Origin: Bacteroidota bacterium
GTDB lineage: Bacteria; Bacteroidota; Bacteroidia; Cytophagales; Cyclobacteriaceae
DNA: 54,753 bases
Reading direction: 5' to 3'
Assembly: GCA_947470895.1 (NCBI GenBank)
Contig: CANIVF010000027.1
Coordinates: 1-54,753, forward strand
Shown: piece by piece, positions 1 through 10,070 of the stretch
Layout: the number at the start of each line of letters is the position of its first letter
How positions within the stretch are numbered: the first letter of the stretch is position 1
Position numbers and translations under genes: made by a program
Notes under the pieces: generated by a model
Seen by the model: the letters and a program-made list of their open reading frames with translations, nothing else
Told to the model about the DNA's origin: nothing
Databases searched by the model: none

Positions 1-1152
1 ACAGGTTTAGATGTAGTTGCACCTGGTAGTTGCATCTATACTACTGATCTGCAAGGTTCTGCAGGCCAAACATCTAATGACTATTGGACATGTTTCAGCG
101 GGACGTCAGCGGCCTCTCCTAATGCGGCAGGAGTTATGGCCCTTATATTATCCATTAATCCAAATCTTACACTTGCGCAAGCAAGACAAATTTTGGAATC
201 AAATACGGATAAACTTTCTGGATATACTTTTACTGCTAATGTTAGTGGTCAACCCAACGGGACTTGGAATAACGAAGTTGGCTATGGAAAAGTAAATGCA
301 AACAAAGCAGCACTTGCAGCAAGCGCATCAGCAATTATAGGACCTTCATTAGTTTGTGATATTGCAAACTATTCGTTGCAGTTCCGACCTGTGGGGTCTT
401 CGGTTAGTTGGTCTTCGAGTGACCCATCTATATTATTCATTAATCAAAATACTGGAGATGTCACAAGGCAAAATGGTAATAGCGGCTCAGTGACAATTAC
501 AGCAAATGCCTCAACACCAAGTGGATGTAATGTTGTTTATAAAAAATCAATTTTCGTGGGGGTACCAATAGCTTCTAATTCTACGCTTATATACCCAAAT
601 GGAATGCGCGGAATTGATCCCGTTTCCCTTTGTGCAAGTTGTACTTATAACTTCTTAGTTGATTTTGTTGCCGGTGCTAATTCATATTCTTGGGTGTTGC
701 CTCCTGGTTTTTCATTTGTTAGTGGTTGCAGTACTTCAACACCGGGAATTAGGACTTCGGCCGTGAGTGGCACATATACCTTATATTGCTCTCAAAGTAA
801 CGCCTGCCCAGGTTCTGTATGGACTCATAACCTTACAATAAATATTGGGGGAGGGGGTGAGCAACAGCAAATGATTTCTGTATACCCTAATCCAACTTCT
901 ACTGATCTTACGATCGAGGCAACTTATTCTGATTTGACAATTTCTGATAATTCGGCAACTGTATCTTCAGTTTCAAATAGTCCTACATTTAGTGCAAAAC
1001 TTACAGAACAATTTAATTCCGAATTGCAAAATGGAATAAGTGTAAATGGAAAGATTGTCTTTGATGTTCATACTATTCAAAAAGGTATTTATTACCTGCA
1101 TGTTATAAGGGAAAATGAATTAATTGTTAAACAGATTCTAATTGATAAGTAG
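1..1152 (+). CDS. S8 family serine peptidase (subtilase), C-terminal part, with T9SS sorting domain (5' end outside window)
   Basis: The reading frame is open from base 1, so the N-terminus and the Asp and His of the catalytic triad lie outside the window. The visible part opens with the subtilase Ser block: GTSAASPNAAGVMAL at about codons 35-49, where the Ser of GTSAASP is the nucleophile. Next come an Ig-like/Big2-type stretch (VSWSSSDPSILFINQNTG) and a second PKD-like module containing several Cys. The last 90 codons start with VYPNPTSTDLTIEA and end in KQILIDK, the usual form of a type A type IX secretion sorting domain. The protein is therefore probably exported through the Por system and anchored to or released from the cell surface. 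Its substrate cannot be told. The first in-frame ATG (136) lies inside the catalytic motif and is not a real start. Confidence 0.93.
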   Translation, partial: TGLDVVAPGSCIYTTDLQGSAGQTSNDYWTCFSGTSAASPNAAGVMALILSINPNLTLAQARQILESNTDKLSGYTFTANVSGQPNGTWNNEVGYGKVNANKAALAASASAIIGPSLVCDIANYSLQFRPVGSSVSWSSSDPSILFINQNTGDVTRQNGNSGSVTITANASTPSGCNVVYKKSIFVGVPIASNSTLIYPNGMRGIDPVSLCASCTYNFLVDFVAGANSYSWVLPPGFSFVSGCSTSTPGIRTSAVSGTYTLYCSQSNACPGSVWTHNLTINIGGGGEQQQMISVYPNPTSTDLTIEATYSDLTISDNSATVSSVSNSPTFSAKLTEQFNSELQNGISVNGKIVFDVHTIQKGIYYLHVIRENELIVKQILIDK

Positions 1153-1683
1153 ATGCTCTTCTCAAGACCATTCCATATGCAAGAGTGCTCGTGTTAAAGA
1201 TCGAATGTTCTGGCATCCTTATGCTTAGGGACAGTGACTTCGACAAATCTAAATAACAATAGGTTTAGTCAATGAAGATGTGAAATGTATAAAGTCATAC
1301 TTCGTTTCATCGTTTTTCTAGTAACTCAATGATGGATACTCACTAAGCATTCCGCGAAGATCCGTTTCCTGATTGAGCAAGGTGTGGCCAAAGGAAAGTC
1401 TGGACAAAAGATGACACTCACTGTGGATTCATTGGCTGTAACTTCTTACGCATCATTAATCACCAGGAATAACATTCAGTGGATTTTCAGGGCTCGCGGA
1501 AGAGCAGGTATTGCCTTGGATAAGAAGATATTGGATGGAAAAAATCAAAAACGTAAATCTTCAAAAGAAAATAAGGGTCGAAATTGAGCGGTAGAAAATG
1601 ATTTCATTAATTTTTTACGGATTATAGGTATTTTCTAAACCCATTTAGTCGAAATTTGAAACGAATCTACCTATTCACCCATC
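1153..1683. other. Intergenic stretch with an unrecognised short open frame
   Basis: About 530 bases separate the subtilase from amt. A frame on the plus strand is open from 1333 to the stop at 1587. It has no ATG start, only a GTG at 1384 that would give 67 residues with a very basic C-terminus (KNQKRKSSKENKGRN). I do not recognise the sequence. No Shine-Dalgarno or TAnnTTTG box is obvious before the GTG. It could be the remnant of a larger gene or non-coding sequence. Nothing else convincing was seen in the stretch. Confidence 0.4.
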
Positions 1684-2988
1684 ATGAGCAGACCTAAAAC
1701 CCGCTGGATCGTCATTTTTGCGATTCTGGTAATCCTTCAATTCCTCGTATTGTTCAATGCGGAAAATCCCATCAGCGATACAGTCGATACCATCGATAAG
1801 GCCGACACGGCCTGGATGCTGGTGGCTACCGCGTTCGTTCTTTTTATGACTCCCGGGTTGTCGTTCTTTTATGGCGGCATGGTGAGTTTCAAGAATGTGA
1901 TTTCCACCATGCTGCAAAGTTTCATTGCATTGGGTGTAATCAGTTTGCTTTGGTATCTCGTTGGGTTCAGCTTAGCCTTTGGCGATAGCATTGGCGGATT
2001 TATTGGTGACCCCAGAACGTTCTTTGCATTTAAAAATGTAGGTCTCAATCCACATCCTGCTTTTTCACCTACGTTTCCTTTTCTGTTGTTTGCTTTATTT
2101 CAATTGAAGTTTGCCATCATCACACCGGCATTGATCACCGGCAGTTTTGCTGAGCGTGTAAAGTTTACTTCGTATTTAATTTTCATGTGCCTGTTCTCAT
2201 TATTGATCTATTGCCCGCTCGCACACTGGACCTGGCACCCTGATGGATTTTTAAGACAATGGGGAGTATTGGATTTTGCCGGAGGCACAGTGGTGCACAT
2301 GTCTGCAGGCTTTGCCGCTCTTGCAGGAGCATACATGCTTGGCAAGCGTGAGAACAAAGATCACCATCCCGCTAATATTCCATTCATCATCTTAGGCACA
2401 GGCATGTTGTGGTTTGGATGGTTTGGTTTCAATTCTGGTTCTGCTTTAGCTGCGAATGGTTTGGCAGTGCAGGCATTTGGAACCACCAACATGGCATCGG
2501 CTTCGGCCATGATTACCTGGGTGATGTTTGATGCATTGGTAGGTAGAAAAATTTCAGCGATGGGCGCCTGCATTGGTGCTGTGGTAGGTTTGGTAGCCAT
2601 CACACCAGCGGCAGGATTTGTTAATTTAGGTCAGAGTGTATTTATCGGCTTCGTAGCTGCGATCGTCAGTAACCTGGCGGTGTATTACAAACAAAAAACA
2701 TCGCTGGATGATACACTCGATGTATTTCCTTGTCATGGATTGGGTGGAATCACGGGCATGATTCTCACTGCAGTGTTTGCCAAAGATGTAGGCCTTATCT
2801 ATGGTCAATATCAAACGTTCATGTACCACATCATAGCTCTGGTAATCGTAGGTGTGTTTACGTTTGGTGGTTCATATTTGATTTTTAAAATCACCAGCAT
2901 GATCACGTATATGCGTGTATCTCCGGATGATGAAAGATTGGGTCTTGATTTAAGCCAGCATGCCGAAACTATGGAGGCAACCCGTTAA
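1684..2988 (+). CDS. amt: Ammonium transporter (Amt/MEP/Rh family)
   Basis: A 434-residue polytopic membrane protein that conducts ammonium/ammonia across the inner membrane. After a first hydrophobic segment (residues about 7-27), the Amt signature follows: DTAWMLVATAFVLFMTPGL, then FFYGGMV. The middle carries FAERVKF and DFAGGTVVHMSAG, which match the Asp and first pore His of E. coli AmtB. The second pore His is in DVFPCHGLGG. Length and about eleven membrane segments fit the family. The usual partner glnK is not adjacent, so regulation by a PII protein cannot be read from the neighbourhood. The C-terminal tail is short. ATG at 1684 is the first start in an uninterrupted frame. Confidence 0.97.
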   Translation: MSRPKTRWIVIFAILVILQFLVLFNAENPISDTVDTIDKADTAWMLVATAFVLFMTPGLSFFYGGMVSFKNVISTMLQSFIALGVISLLWYLVGFSLAFGDSIGGFIGDPRTFFAFKNVGLNPHPAFSPTFPFLLFALFQLKFAIITPALITGSFAERVKFTSYLIFMCLFSLLIYCPLAHWTWHPDGFLRQWGVLDFAGGTVVHMSAGFAALAGAYMLGKRENKDHHPANIPFIILGTGMLWFGWFGFNSGSALAANGLAVQAFGTTNMASASAMITWVMFDALVGRKISAMGACIGAVVGLVAITPAAGFVNLGQSVFIGFVAAIVSNLAVYYKQKTSLDDTLDVFPCHGLGGITGMILTAVFAKDVGLIYGQYQTFMYHIIALVIVGVFTFGGSYLIFKITSMITYMRVSPDDERLGLDLSQHAETMEATR

Positions 2989-3095
2989 CTCAATCATTAT
3001 TTTCAATCAATGATACAATCCAGAATTGTTATGGATAGCAGTCTTCTTTGTTTTTAGAATACGCATTCCATAACTTGACTGGAATTTGATTCTGA

Positions 3096-3668
3096 ATGCG
3101 CTTTCTGGTGGTCATTTTTCTGTTGATATGTTTTAACTCTTTTGGCCAACCCAAGAATAACCAGGGAAGATTGTTCGGAATCGGTTTTCAACCTTTTGAA
3201 CCTACGGGTATAAACTTTCAAACTTTTCGGGGAGTTTTTAATAACAACAACTCATCACTCTTAACAAAAGGAGTTTGGGAATTGGGTGTCGGTAAAGAAA
3301 ACATGTTGGGCATAACCGGAGATAAAAAATACCTCGGTGGAAACTGGGTAAAAGGAGGGATTCGGTTTGATCTCAATTATCTTCACCCCATAATCACCAC
3401 CAATGCTCCTATTGTATTTCAGACTTATGTAGGTGGAGGACTCCAAACAGGAACCAGACTGTATAACAATTCCGGTGGCTCACAATCAAATGTGGCTACC
3501 GGTGCTAACATGATGGTGCGGATCGAATTTGTGACTCACGGTATTGAGTTGGATCGTGCTGTTTGGTTTTTTAGCATTTATGGAGATATCAAGTATCATA
3601 CAGACTTTACGGAAAACTTTGATTACATAAGTCCTGTGGTTGGCATCAGGTTAAGAAAGGGCCGTTGA
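3096..3668 (+). CDS. Hypothetical secreted outer-membrane protein
   Basis: A 190-residue protein with a clear signal peptide (MRFLVVIFLLICFNSFGQP, cleavage probably after FG). Alternating hydrophobic and polar strands, such as GGIRFDLNYLHPI and VFQTYVGGGLQTG, are typical of small eight-stranded porin-like barrels in Bacteroidota. The C-terminus GIRLRKGR lies close to a terminal strand. I do not recognise a named family. It sits 34 bases before the downstream amidohydrolase start (3703) and may be co-transcribed with it. No function can be assigned beyond a probable outer-membrane location. Confidence 0.75.
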   Translation: MRFLVVIFLLICFNSFGQPKNNQGRLFGIGFQPFEPTGINFQTFRGVFNNNNSSLLTKGVWELGVGKENMLGITGDKKYLGGNWVKGGIRFDLNYLHPIITTNAPIVFQTYVGGGLQTGTRLYNNSGGSQSNVATGANMMVRIEFVTHGIELDRAVWFFSIYGDIKYHTDFTENFDYISPVVGIRLRKGR

Positions 3669-3702
3669 GATTTTGATTTCGGTTTATATTAAATTTTACT
3701 AT

Positions 3703-5127
3703 ATGAAAGTTGCTGTTCTGTTTTTCTTGTTGATCCCAGCGATCGCATTTAGTCAAAAGACTAAAGATGATGTTGTTAAATCTATTGATGCGGGGTATGA
3801 TAAATATACAACGGTGGCAAAGAAGATCTGGGAGTTTGCTGAAGTTGGATATCAGGAAACTAAAAGTTCAGCACTCTTGCAGGAGACGCTAAGTCAGGCA
3901 GGATTTAAAATTGAAAAAGGTGTAGCCGGCATGCCCACTGCGTTTGTAGCCACTTACGGTTCCGGCAAACCTGTGATTGGAATACTAGGTGAGTTTGATG
4001 CGTTGCCGGGTGTCTCACAGGATGCTGTTTCTGAAATTAAAAAAGTGGAAGGAAGACCGGCCGGTCATGCTTGTGGTCATCATTTATTTGGCACGGCATC
4101 TTCTGCAGCAGCCATTGCTGTAAAAGATTGGCTCATCGCCAACAAGAAACAAGGCACCATTCGTTTCTATGGCACTCCAGCAGAGGAAGGTGGTTCTGGA
4201 AAAGTATACATGGTGCGTGGAGGTTTATTCAACGATGTAGATGTGGTATTTCATTGGCATCCGGGTGCACAGAACAATGCGAGCGCAGGAAGTTCATTGG
4301 CAAACAAAACGGGCAAGTTTCGTTTTTATGGAATTGCTGCACACGCGGCTGCATCACCTGAGCGCGGACGTTCAGCGCTTGATGGCGCAGAAGCAATGAA
4401 CGATATGGTGAACATGATGCGCGAGCATGTTACGCAGGAGTCACGCATTCATTATGTGATTACGCGAGGGGGCGAAGCACCTAATGTGGTTCCCGCTTTC
4501 GCGGAAGTATATTATTATGTGCGTCATCCAAAACGCACCGAAGTGAAAGATATGTGGGATCGCCTCACGCGTGCCGCTCAAGGTGCGGCACTTGGCACGG
4601 ACACTAAAGTAGAGTGGGAGATTACCGGTGGAGTATATGATTTATTGCCTAATGAAACACTATCAAAAGTAGTGGATGCTAATTTGCGTGCTGTGGGTGG
4701 ATATGTTTATACTCCGGAAGAGAAAGTGTTTGCTGAAAAAATTCAAACCACATTTACGTCTGCCGCGCCATCACTGGCCACCACAAATACAATCAGTGAG
4801 TTTAAGATGTTAGATGGTTCAGGTTTTGGCTCTACGGATGTGGGTGATGTAAGTTGGGTAGTACCTACTGCAGGGCTTTCTACTGCTACTTGGGTGCCAG
4901 GCACGGCTGCCCATAGTTGGCAAGCTGTTGCTGCCGGAGGAACTTCCATAGGCAATAAAGGCATGATGATGGCAGCGAAGACGATGGCCCTTTCTATCAT
5001 CGATGTGTATTCAAATCCTTCTACGATTGAAGCTGCCTGGAAAGAATTGAAAAAACGTGCAGGAGAAAACTTCAAATATGAGTCGTTGATAGGCGATCGT
5101 CCTCCGGCATTGAACTATCGCAATTGA
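3703..5127 (+). CDS. Secreted M20-family amidohydrolase (AbgB-like)
   Basis: A zinc-dependent peptidase/amidohydrolase of the M20D group, related to p-aminobenzoyl-glutamate hydrolase subunit B. Metal-site motifs run in order: LGEFDALPG, GHACGHHLFG, TPAEEGGSGK and FHWHPG, with a late TAAHSWQ. The ATG at 3703 was chosen because it gives a good signal peptide (MKVAVLFFLLIPAIAFSQK). The frame can be extended upstream to a TTG at 3673, but this would put ten polar residues before the signal. The mature protein of about 455 residues fits the family. It is probably periplasmic and hydrolyses an N-acyl or aminoacyl amide. The exact substrate is unknown. Its stop lies 6 bases from the stop of the convergent helicase gene. 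Confidence 0.93.
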   Translation: MKVAVLFFLLIPAIAFSQKTKDDVVKSIDAGYDKYTTVAKKIWEFAEVGYQETKSSALLQETLSQAGFKIEKGVAGMPTAFVATYGSGKPVIGILGEFDALPGVSQDAVSEIKKVEGRPAGHACGHHLFGTASSAAAIAVKDWLIANKKQGTIRFYGTPAEEGGSGKVYMVRGGLFNDVDVVFHWHPGAQNNASAGSSLANKTGKFRFYGIAAHAAASPERGRSALDGAEAMNDMVNMMREHVTQESRIHYVITRGGEAPNVVPAFAEVYYYVRHPKRTEVKDMWDRLTRAAQGAALGTDTKVEWEITGGVYDLLPNETLSKVVDANLRAVGGYVYTPEEKVFAEKIQTTFTSAAPSLATTNTISEFKMLDGSGFGSTDVGDVSWVVPTAGLSTATWVPGTAAHSWQAVAAGGTSIGNKGMMMAAKTMALSIIDVYSNPSTIEAAWKELKKRAGENFKYESLIGDRPPALNYRN

Positions 5128-5133
5128 TGTTCG

Positions 5134-8100
5134 CTATTGGTTTAGCAGCTTACTGACTTCATTAAAAAACTTGTCTGGGTCTTGCCAAAAGTTACGACTG
5201 TATACGCGCACAAAAGGCCAGTTCTTATGCTCTAGCAATTGTATCGTTAATGCATGATCTGCTTTTACCGAAGAGCTCTGGAAATATAAATTATCATCCG
5301 TAAAGAGGGCACCAACCTGGCGATTTCCTTTTTTCACGGTGAAGTCAAAGTAAGGAAATCGATTTTCTTCTAACTGATGCTCGGGCCATTTTTTAGAAGC
5401 CCACTTTTTAATTTCTTCTTTCAGGGAGATGGCTGTTTTTTTCTGATTTATGGTGGAGGTGTCAACAGCAACGTTTCCATTTGAAGTATCCAGCACAAAT
5501 TGCAAATAGCTTTTGAGAAGTTTAGGTCCGGCATTCACCGTGTCTTCCACTTTTAATTGATCGGGCCACAAGCTGGTGACAACAATAACTTTTTCACGTG
5601 CCCGGCTCACCGCTACATTCAATCTATTTTCTCCACCCGCTAAATTGAGACTTCCAAACTGTGCAGTTACTTTTCCTTTGCTGTCGGGGGCATATCCAAC
5701 TGAAAAAATAATGATGTCACGCTCATCGCCTTGCACATTTTCGATATTCTTGATGAAGAGACTTTCAGGAATAAGTTGCCCAGCGTTACGAAATGTTTCT
5801 TCCGTCATATCCAACACAAGCGCTTGCTGCGGAGCATTGAACGTTACAATACCAATTTCTAATGCTGGATTCTCTTTAGATAATGCCAGAACTTTGTTGG
5901 CAACATGAATAGCCTCCAACAGGTTTGTATTATTCTCCCACACGCCCTCAATTTTCTCATAACTCAACGCAGGCTCAGCTTTATTGATGGCAGTCAGGTC
6001 GGGCAGGAATTGCAAATTTCCTTTATAGAAATTCCGGTTCGAGAAATCAATCAGTTCGGGCGACTTGCTGCGATAGTGTCCGCGCAACTGCGTATGCATC
6101 AGGTAACGTGAGGCCAGTTCAAGCAGTGAGTCAACTTCTGAATCCGGATGATCGTCATCTTCATCCTGCCAACGCGATTGATAAAAATCTCCGGGCCGCA
6201 ATTGCATTGCATCTCCGGCAATGATGGCTTGCTTACCACGATAAAGAGACGGTATGCCTCGTTCTGCAAAACATTGAGAAGCTTCATCAAAGATCACCAG
6301 ATCAAATAAGTCGGCCATAGGGAATATGGCTGAGACAGACTCCGGTGAGGCGAGCCAGCAAGGAACCAGCTTGAATATTTCTTCTTCGAACTCGCCAACT
6401 AATTTTCGAATGGGCCAGATCTTTTTCTTTTTGGTTACCTGATGCAGCAAGTCGCGATAGGTGACACGGTTATTAAGCCGGTTGAATTTTAATTCATCAA
6501 CAACTTTTTCTCTTGCCCGCAATAACACAATCTCTTCACTGATATTTTGTTTTTCGCGAAGTAAGTCACGAAGTTCATTTTCCAGTAGCGATATTTTTCC
6601 AGACGAAACCATTCTCAATTCAGGATGTTTCATTTCCAGATGATCGATCCATGCTATCCTGAGGCTGTTAAGAAAAAGTGGTATCATCTTATCCTCTTCC
6701 CAGCTTTGAGTATGATCATGTAATCGGGTGATGATGGATTTTTCATCAGCATTGAGGCTGTCATTTAATGTATCAAAATCACAGAGTGCATCGAAATCCT
6801 GCCTTAACGTTTCAATAAGTCTTTGAGCTTCGTCTGGCGTTTGCGTGATGGATTTAATTTGAAGTGGTGTCAGGTAGTTGATCCATCTGACCTTGTGTTT
6901 GTGAATGAGGTTTAAGATGGTATACAACTCATTGATTTTATGGAGAAAATCTTGTAATGAATGCGAAGCAGGAAAAATAATAGTTTTAAGCCATCGGAGT
7001 TCGCTAAAATTAAGTTTGGCATGGAGTGCGAAATGCTGATCGGCAAACCACGTGATGTAATCTTTTTGCACCAGCGAATCCGGTATTTCATGAAACCAGC
7101 TCTTGGCGCGAATTTTTGAAAGGTGATGTTCCAGGTTTAGTCGGTTGTCTAATTTTTTTTCAAGTGTATTGAATCCGGCTTTTGTATCCGTAAGCCGGTT
7201 GGCAACCAGTGAGCGTTTAACGAGGAATTTATCTTTTGAAAACAGTTCCCAGCGGATGAGTCCCAATAAATTTGTTCGCGATTTCTTGCTTCGGTGCAGC
7301 GCAGTTTGCAATACACCAAGCTGACTGGTGGCCGTGTTAGTCTCAGGACTTTCTCCCTCAAAGCAACTCATAATATTTTTTTCGAGATTCGACAGCCACA
7401 GTGGGCTTGTTTCCTCATCCTGTTCCGGCACCATCTTTTGAAAATAGAGGTGGACTTTCTCACTCTTAAGAAATGACTTTATCTCGTTAGCTATTTGCTC
7501 TTTATCCAGAAGCCACTCGCATTGTTCCCAATCTAATGTGGAATTCAGTTTTGATTGAAGTTGTTCTGTGAGTTGTGTGAAAAGATTTTGAACATCTTCA
7601 ACGGCTTTGCTGACGGGGTTTAAATCTACTGACGAAAATGAGGAGAATGATTTTCGGTTCCTCCAGGCATAGTCATGAACGTTAAATTTTTTAGCATGAT
7701 GCAGGTAGGTTTTTAGTTTGTTCAAAAAGACGGACAGTTCATCAAATTTGAACAGGGCAAACTCTTGCTTTAAAGAAATGATTTCCTCATTCGGATTGGA
7801 GCACAGATATAGTTCTCTTACGCTGGCGCCACACCCGGTATCATTGAATAGACTTTCTTTGAATGTATTAAGTTCCTCTAATATAGCATCGATGCGATGG
7901 CATGTTCTGGTAAACTGCCGTTCTAATTGAATGGCATCAAGGCTGATGTTTTGTGTTTTATAGGCATCTACCTTTTCAATCTGATTGGCCAGTTTTTCAT
8001 AGATATCTTTACGATCATTTTTGAAATCATGAACCAATGCCAGGTATTGACTGAGTTGATGTGTTTTCATCCGGTTGTACACCACGTCCAGAGCCGCACG

Positions 8101-9153
8101 TTTCTGGCAAACTACTAATACACGTTTACCCGATGCCATGGCATCGCTGATCAGATTGCAGATAAGTTGTGATTTTCCTGTTCCTGGTGGCCCCTGCACG
8201 ACCAACGAGTGTCCGATTTTGGCAGCCTTCAATGCATTTTCTTGCCAGATATCCTGTGGAAATACCGTGAACATCTTCTCTTCCTTCACCAACGTATGAA
8301 AGTTTTGCGATTCAGGTATTTCAAGAGCGGCTGTGCGTTGATAGAAAAATTCTTCAAGATCCTGAACATCACTTTGCTCGATCAAATACATGTAGTCGGG
8401 CACGAGGTAAGATCCTGCTTGAGGAAAAATTCCAATTACAGCATTTGGAAATAGTTTTAGTTCACCAGTTTTTACCTCCAGTTCAAACGCTTCCCGCTTG
8501 TAGTTTATAAACGATGCTAGCTCATCCTGATACAAATCTGAATTAAAGTTAATTTCTAATTCACTTTTTTTTAAGAACTCGTATAACCATGTGCGGAAGA
8601 CTATGCTCTCCCGATCAGCATCTTCAAAGGTTTCTTCTAGTAAGAGTTCATTCGCTTTTACCTTATTATAAAATGCATAGGCTAATAGAAATGATTTATT
8701 GAATGTTATGCCTGCATCTTTTTGCGGTTGCAATACCCATTGATTGCCTATCGTGGTCAGTGTTACAGGAAAGAATAGCAGCGGACATCTCACCACCGTA
8801 CCGTCATTAAATTTTCCTTGTATGAATGGCCAGCCTACATGCAAGTCTCTCGAACCTCGTTCGTCAAAGATGAACTGATCAATACGCTTGAGTTTTTTTA
8901 ATTTTTTACTGGCTTCGTTTGATGCTTCCATTCTCGAATCCAGCAATGGGCAGATAGACTTGAACTTTTCCGCAATCAGTGTCTCTATGATGTTGAATGC
9001 TTTTTCACCGTTCAACTGACTTAGTTCCTGAATATCGATAAACTGATCTCCAATTAGTCGCGGAAGATAAATCGATCGATTGTTACCTGATAGATTAGTG
9101 AGCCTGCGCAGGTAAGTGTGTAGTATTTGTTTTGATGATTCGAGGCCGTTCAC
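5134..9153 (-). CDS. Superfamily 1 helicase with C-terminal nuclease-like domain
   Basis: A 1339-residue AAA-type SF1 (UPF1/Dna2-like) helicase. Walker A is VQGPPGTGKSQLI near residue 320. A long coiled and helical insertion follows. Walker B is VIFDEASQC near 955, motif IV/V is VQGDERDIIIFS, and motif VI is NVAVSRAREKVIVV near 1185. The last 80 residues (PYFDF, then VGALFTDDN and WPFVRVYSRNFW) resemble the PD-(D/E)XK-type DUF559/MTES_1575 domain that often caps such helicases, so it may cut nucleic acid. The start is a GTG one base after the TAG of the upstream HHH gene, making it the last gene of a seven-gene operon. Its link to the amidoligase genes is unexplained. DNA repair or defence are possible roles. 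Confidence 0.9.
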   Translation of the reverse strand: MNGLESSKQILHTYLRRLTNLSGNNRSIYLPRLIGDQFIDIQELSQLNGEKAFNIIETLIAEKFKSICPLLDSRMEASNEASKKLKKLKRIDQFIFDERGSRDLHVGWPFIQGKFNDGTVVRCPLLFFPVTLTTIGNQWVLQPQKDAGITFNKSFLLAYAFYNKVKANELLLEETFEDADRESIVFRTWLYEFLKKSELEINFNSDLYQDELASFINYKREAFELEVKTGELKLFPNAVIGIFPQAGSYLVPDYMYLIEQSDVQDLEEFFYQRTAALEIPESQNFHTLVKEEKMFTVFPQDIWQENALKAAKIGHSLVVQGPPGTGKSQLICNLISDAMASGKRVLVVCQKRAALDVVYNRMKTHQLSQYLALVHDFKNDRKDIYEKLANQIEKVDAYKTQNISLDAIQLERQFTRTCHRIDAILEELNTFKESLFNDTGCGASVRELYLCSNPNEEIISLKQEFALFKFDELSVFLNKLKTYLHHAKKFNVHDYAWRNRKSFSSFSSVDLNPVSKAVEDVQNLFTQLTEQLQSKLNSTLDWEQCEWLLDKEQIANEIKSFLKSEKVHLYFQKMVPEQDEETSPLWLSNLEKNIMSCFEGESPETNTATSQLGVLQTALHRSKKSRTNLLGLIRWELFSKDKFLVKRSLVANRLTDTKAGFNTLEKKLDNRLNLEHHLSKIRAKSWFHEIPDSLVQKDYITWFADQHFALHAKLNFSELRWLKTIIFPASHSLQDFLHKINELYTILNLIHKHKVRWINYLTPLQIKSITQTPDEAQRLIETLRQDFDALCDFDTLNDSLNADEKSIITRLHDHTQSWEEDKMIPLFLNSLRIAWIDHLEMKHPELRMVSSGKISLLENELRDLLREKQNISEEIVLLRAREKVVDELKFNRLNNRVTYRDLLHQVTKKKKIWPIRKLVGEFEEEIFKLVPCWLASPESVSAIFPMADLFDLVIFDEASQCFAERGIPSLYRGKQAIIAGDAMQLRPGDFYQSRWQDEDDDHPDSEVDSLLELASRYLMHTQLRGHYRSKSPELIDFSNRNFYKGNLQFLPDLTAINKAEPALSYEKIEGVWENNTNLLEAIHVANKVLALSKENPALEIGIVTFNAPQQALVLDMTEETFRNAGQLIPESLFIKNIENVQGDERDIIIFSVGYAPDSKGKVTAQFGSLNLAGGENRLNVAVSRAREKVIVVTSLWPDQLKVEDTVNAGPKLLKSYLQFVLDTSNGNVAVDTSTINQKKTAISLKEEIKKWASKKWPEHQLEENRFPYFDFTVKKGNRQVGALFTDDNLYFQSSSVKADHALTIQLLEHKNWPFVRVYSRNFWQDPDKFFNEVSKLLNQ

Positions 9154-9154
9154 A

Positions 9155-10060
9155 CTATGGATTTATCGAAAGGTAAGGTTTTATTTTTTCAAAAGTTGGC
9201 TTGTCTATGATCGCTATTTGAGTAAGATCATTAATCAATTTAAAACTCCCGTGTTGAAAGCGATAAGCGGCAATGGCTTTCGCTAATGGATACTTAATGT
9301 AAGGATGTGCGGCAAGTTCTTTTTCAGTGGCAGTATTAATCTCAATTGCTTTCGGTTTAAAATTATCCGCTATAAATGCTTTCATTTTTAGTTCACGGAT
9401 CACGACTGTATCAAGTCCATAGACTTCTGATAGCTGATCGCTGGAGATAAATCCGCCCAATCGATCACGGTATTTAATGATTCGTACCGATAGCTTACCT
9501 CCAATACCATACACAGAAACTAACTGCGAGGAATCCGCCTGATTGAGATCGAATTTTTCTTTTACTGCTTTTTTAAAAGTTTCTTGTTTAGCGTTCTTTT
9601 CAAACTTCTTTAAGGTTTTTTTGATCGGTAAATCAATCCATGTGTAGAGTGTTTTGTACAGCGCAGTATCCATCCCATATAATTTCAACAGATCAGATTT
9701 TATTGTAAATTTTCCGCCTTTGCTGCGGTAGTTTTCAAGCCGACTAGCCACATAAGGCGAAAATCCCAGACTCACAAGTTCTTCTTTCGAGGCTGTGTTA
9801 GGATTAAAAGCAAATAACGATGTTGGAGATTTAATGCTCGTTATGCTGTCTTCTGTTTCGCGATCCTTCCATGTGGCCACCAGACTATCTAATTCTTTTT
9901 TTTCCTTACTGTAATCCTTTTCTTGATGAGTGAAGAAGGCTTTATAGGTAGGTATTATAAAAATAACCAAAAACATGAGTGGCAGCAACAACAGAAATGC
10001 GTTGGTCTCAGTACGTGAGAAACCAAAGAATGCGCGTACCCATGATCTGAGCCGTTTCAT
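9155..10060 (-). CDS. Membrane-anchored helix-hairpin-helix (ComEA-like) protein
   Basis: About 301 residues with one N-terminal membrane segment (LLLLPLMFLVIFIIP, residues about 23-38), so the rest probably faces the periplasm. Three or four ComEA-type HhH repeats follow. Each starts with a FNPNTAS/DLNQAD/EINTAT-like motif and continues to a GIG- or LGF-type hairpin (LVSLGFSPYVASRL, LVSVYGIGGKLSVRII, ELAAHPYIKYPLAKAI). HhH repeats bind DNA backbone without sequence preference; ComEA is the competence example. The ATG at 10060 is preferred to the TTG one codon upstream. It lies 10 bases after the hydrolase gene and 1 base before the helicase gene, so co-transcription with both is likely. A role in DNA uptake is possible but not shown. 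Confidence 0.85.
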   Translation of the reverse strand: MKRLRSWVRAFFGFSRTETNAFLLLLPLMFLVIFIIPTYKAFFTHQEKDYSKEKKELDSLVATWKDRETEDSITSIKSPTSLFAFNPNTASKEELVSLGFSPYVASRLENYRSKGGKFTIKSDLLKLYGMDTALYKTLYTWIDLPIKKTLKKFEKNAKQETFKKAVKEKFDLNQADSSQLVSVYGIGGKLSVRIIKYRDRLGGFISSDQLSEVYGLDTVVIRELKMKAFIADNFKPKAIEINTATEKELAAHPYIKYPLAKAIAAYRFQHGSFKLINDLTQIAIIDKPTFEKIKPYLSINP

Positions 10061-10070
10061 CAAATTAGAA

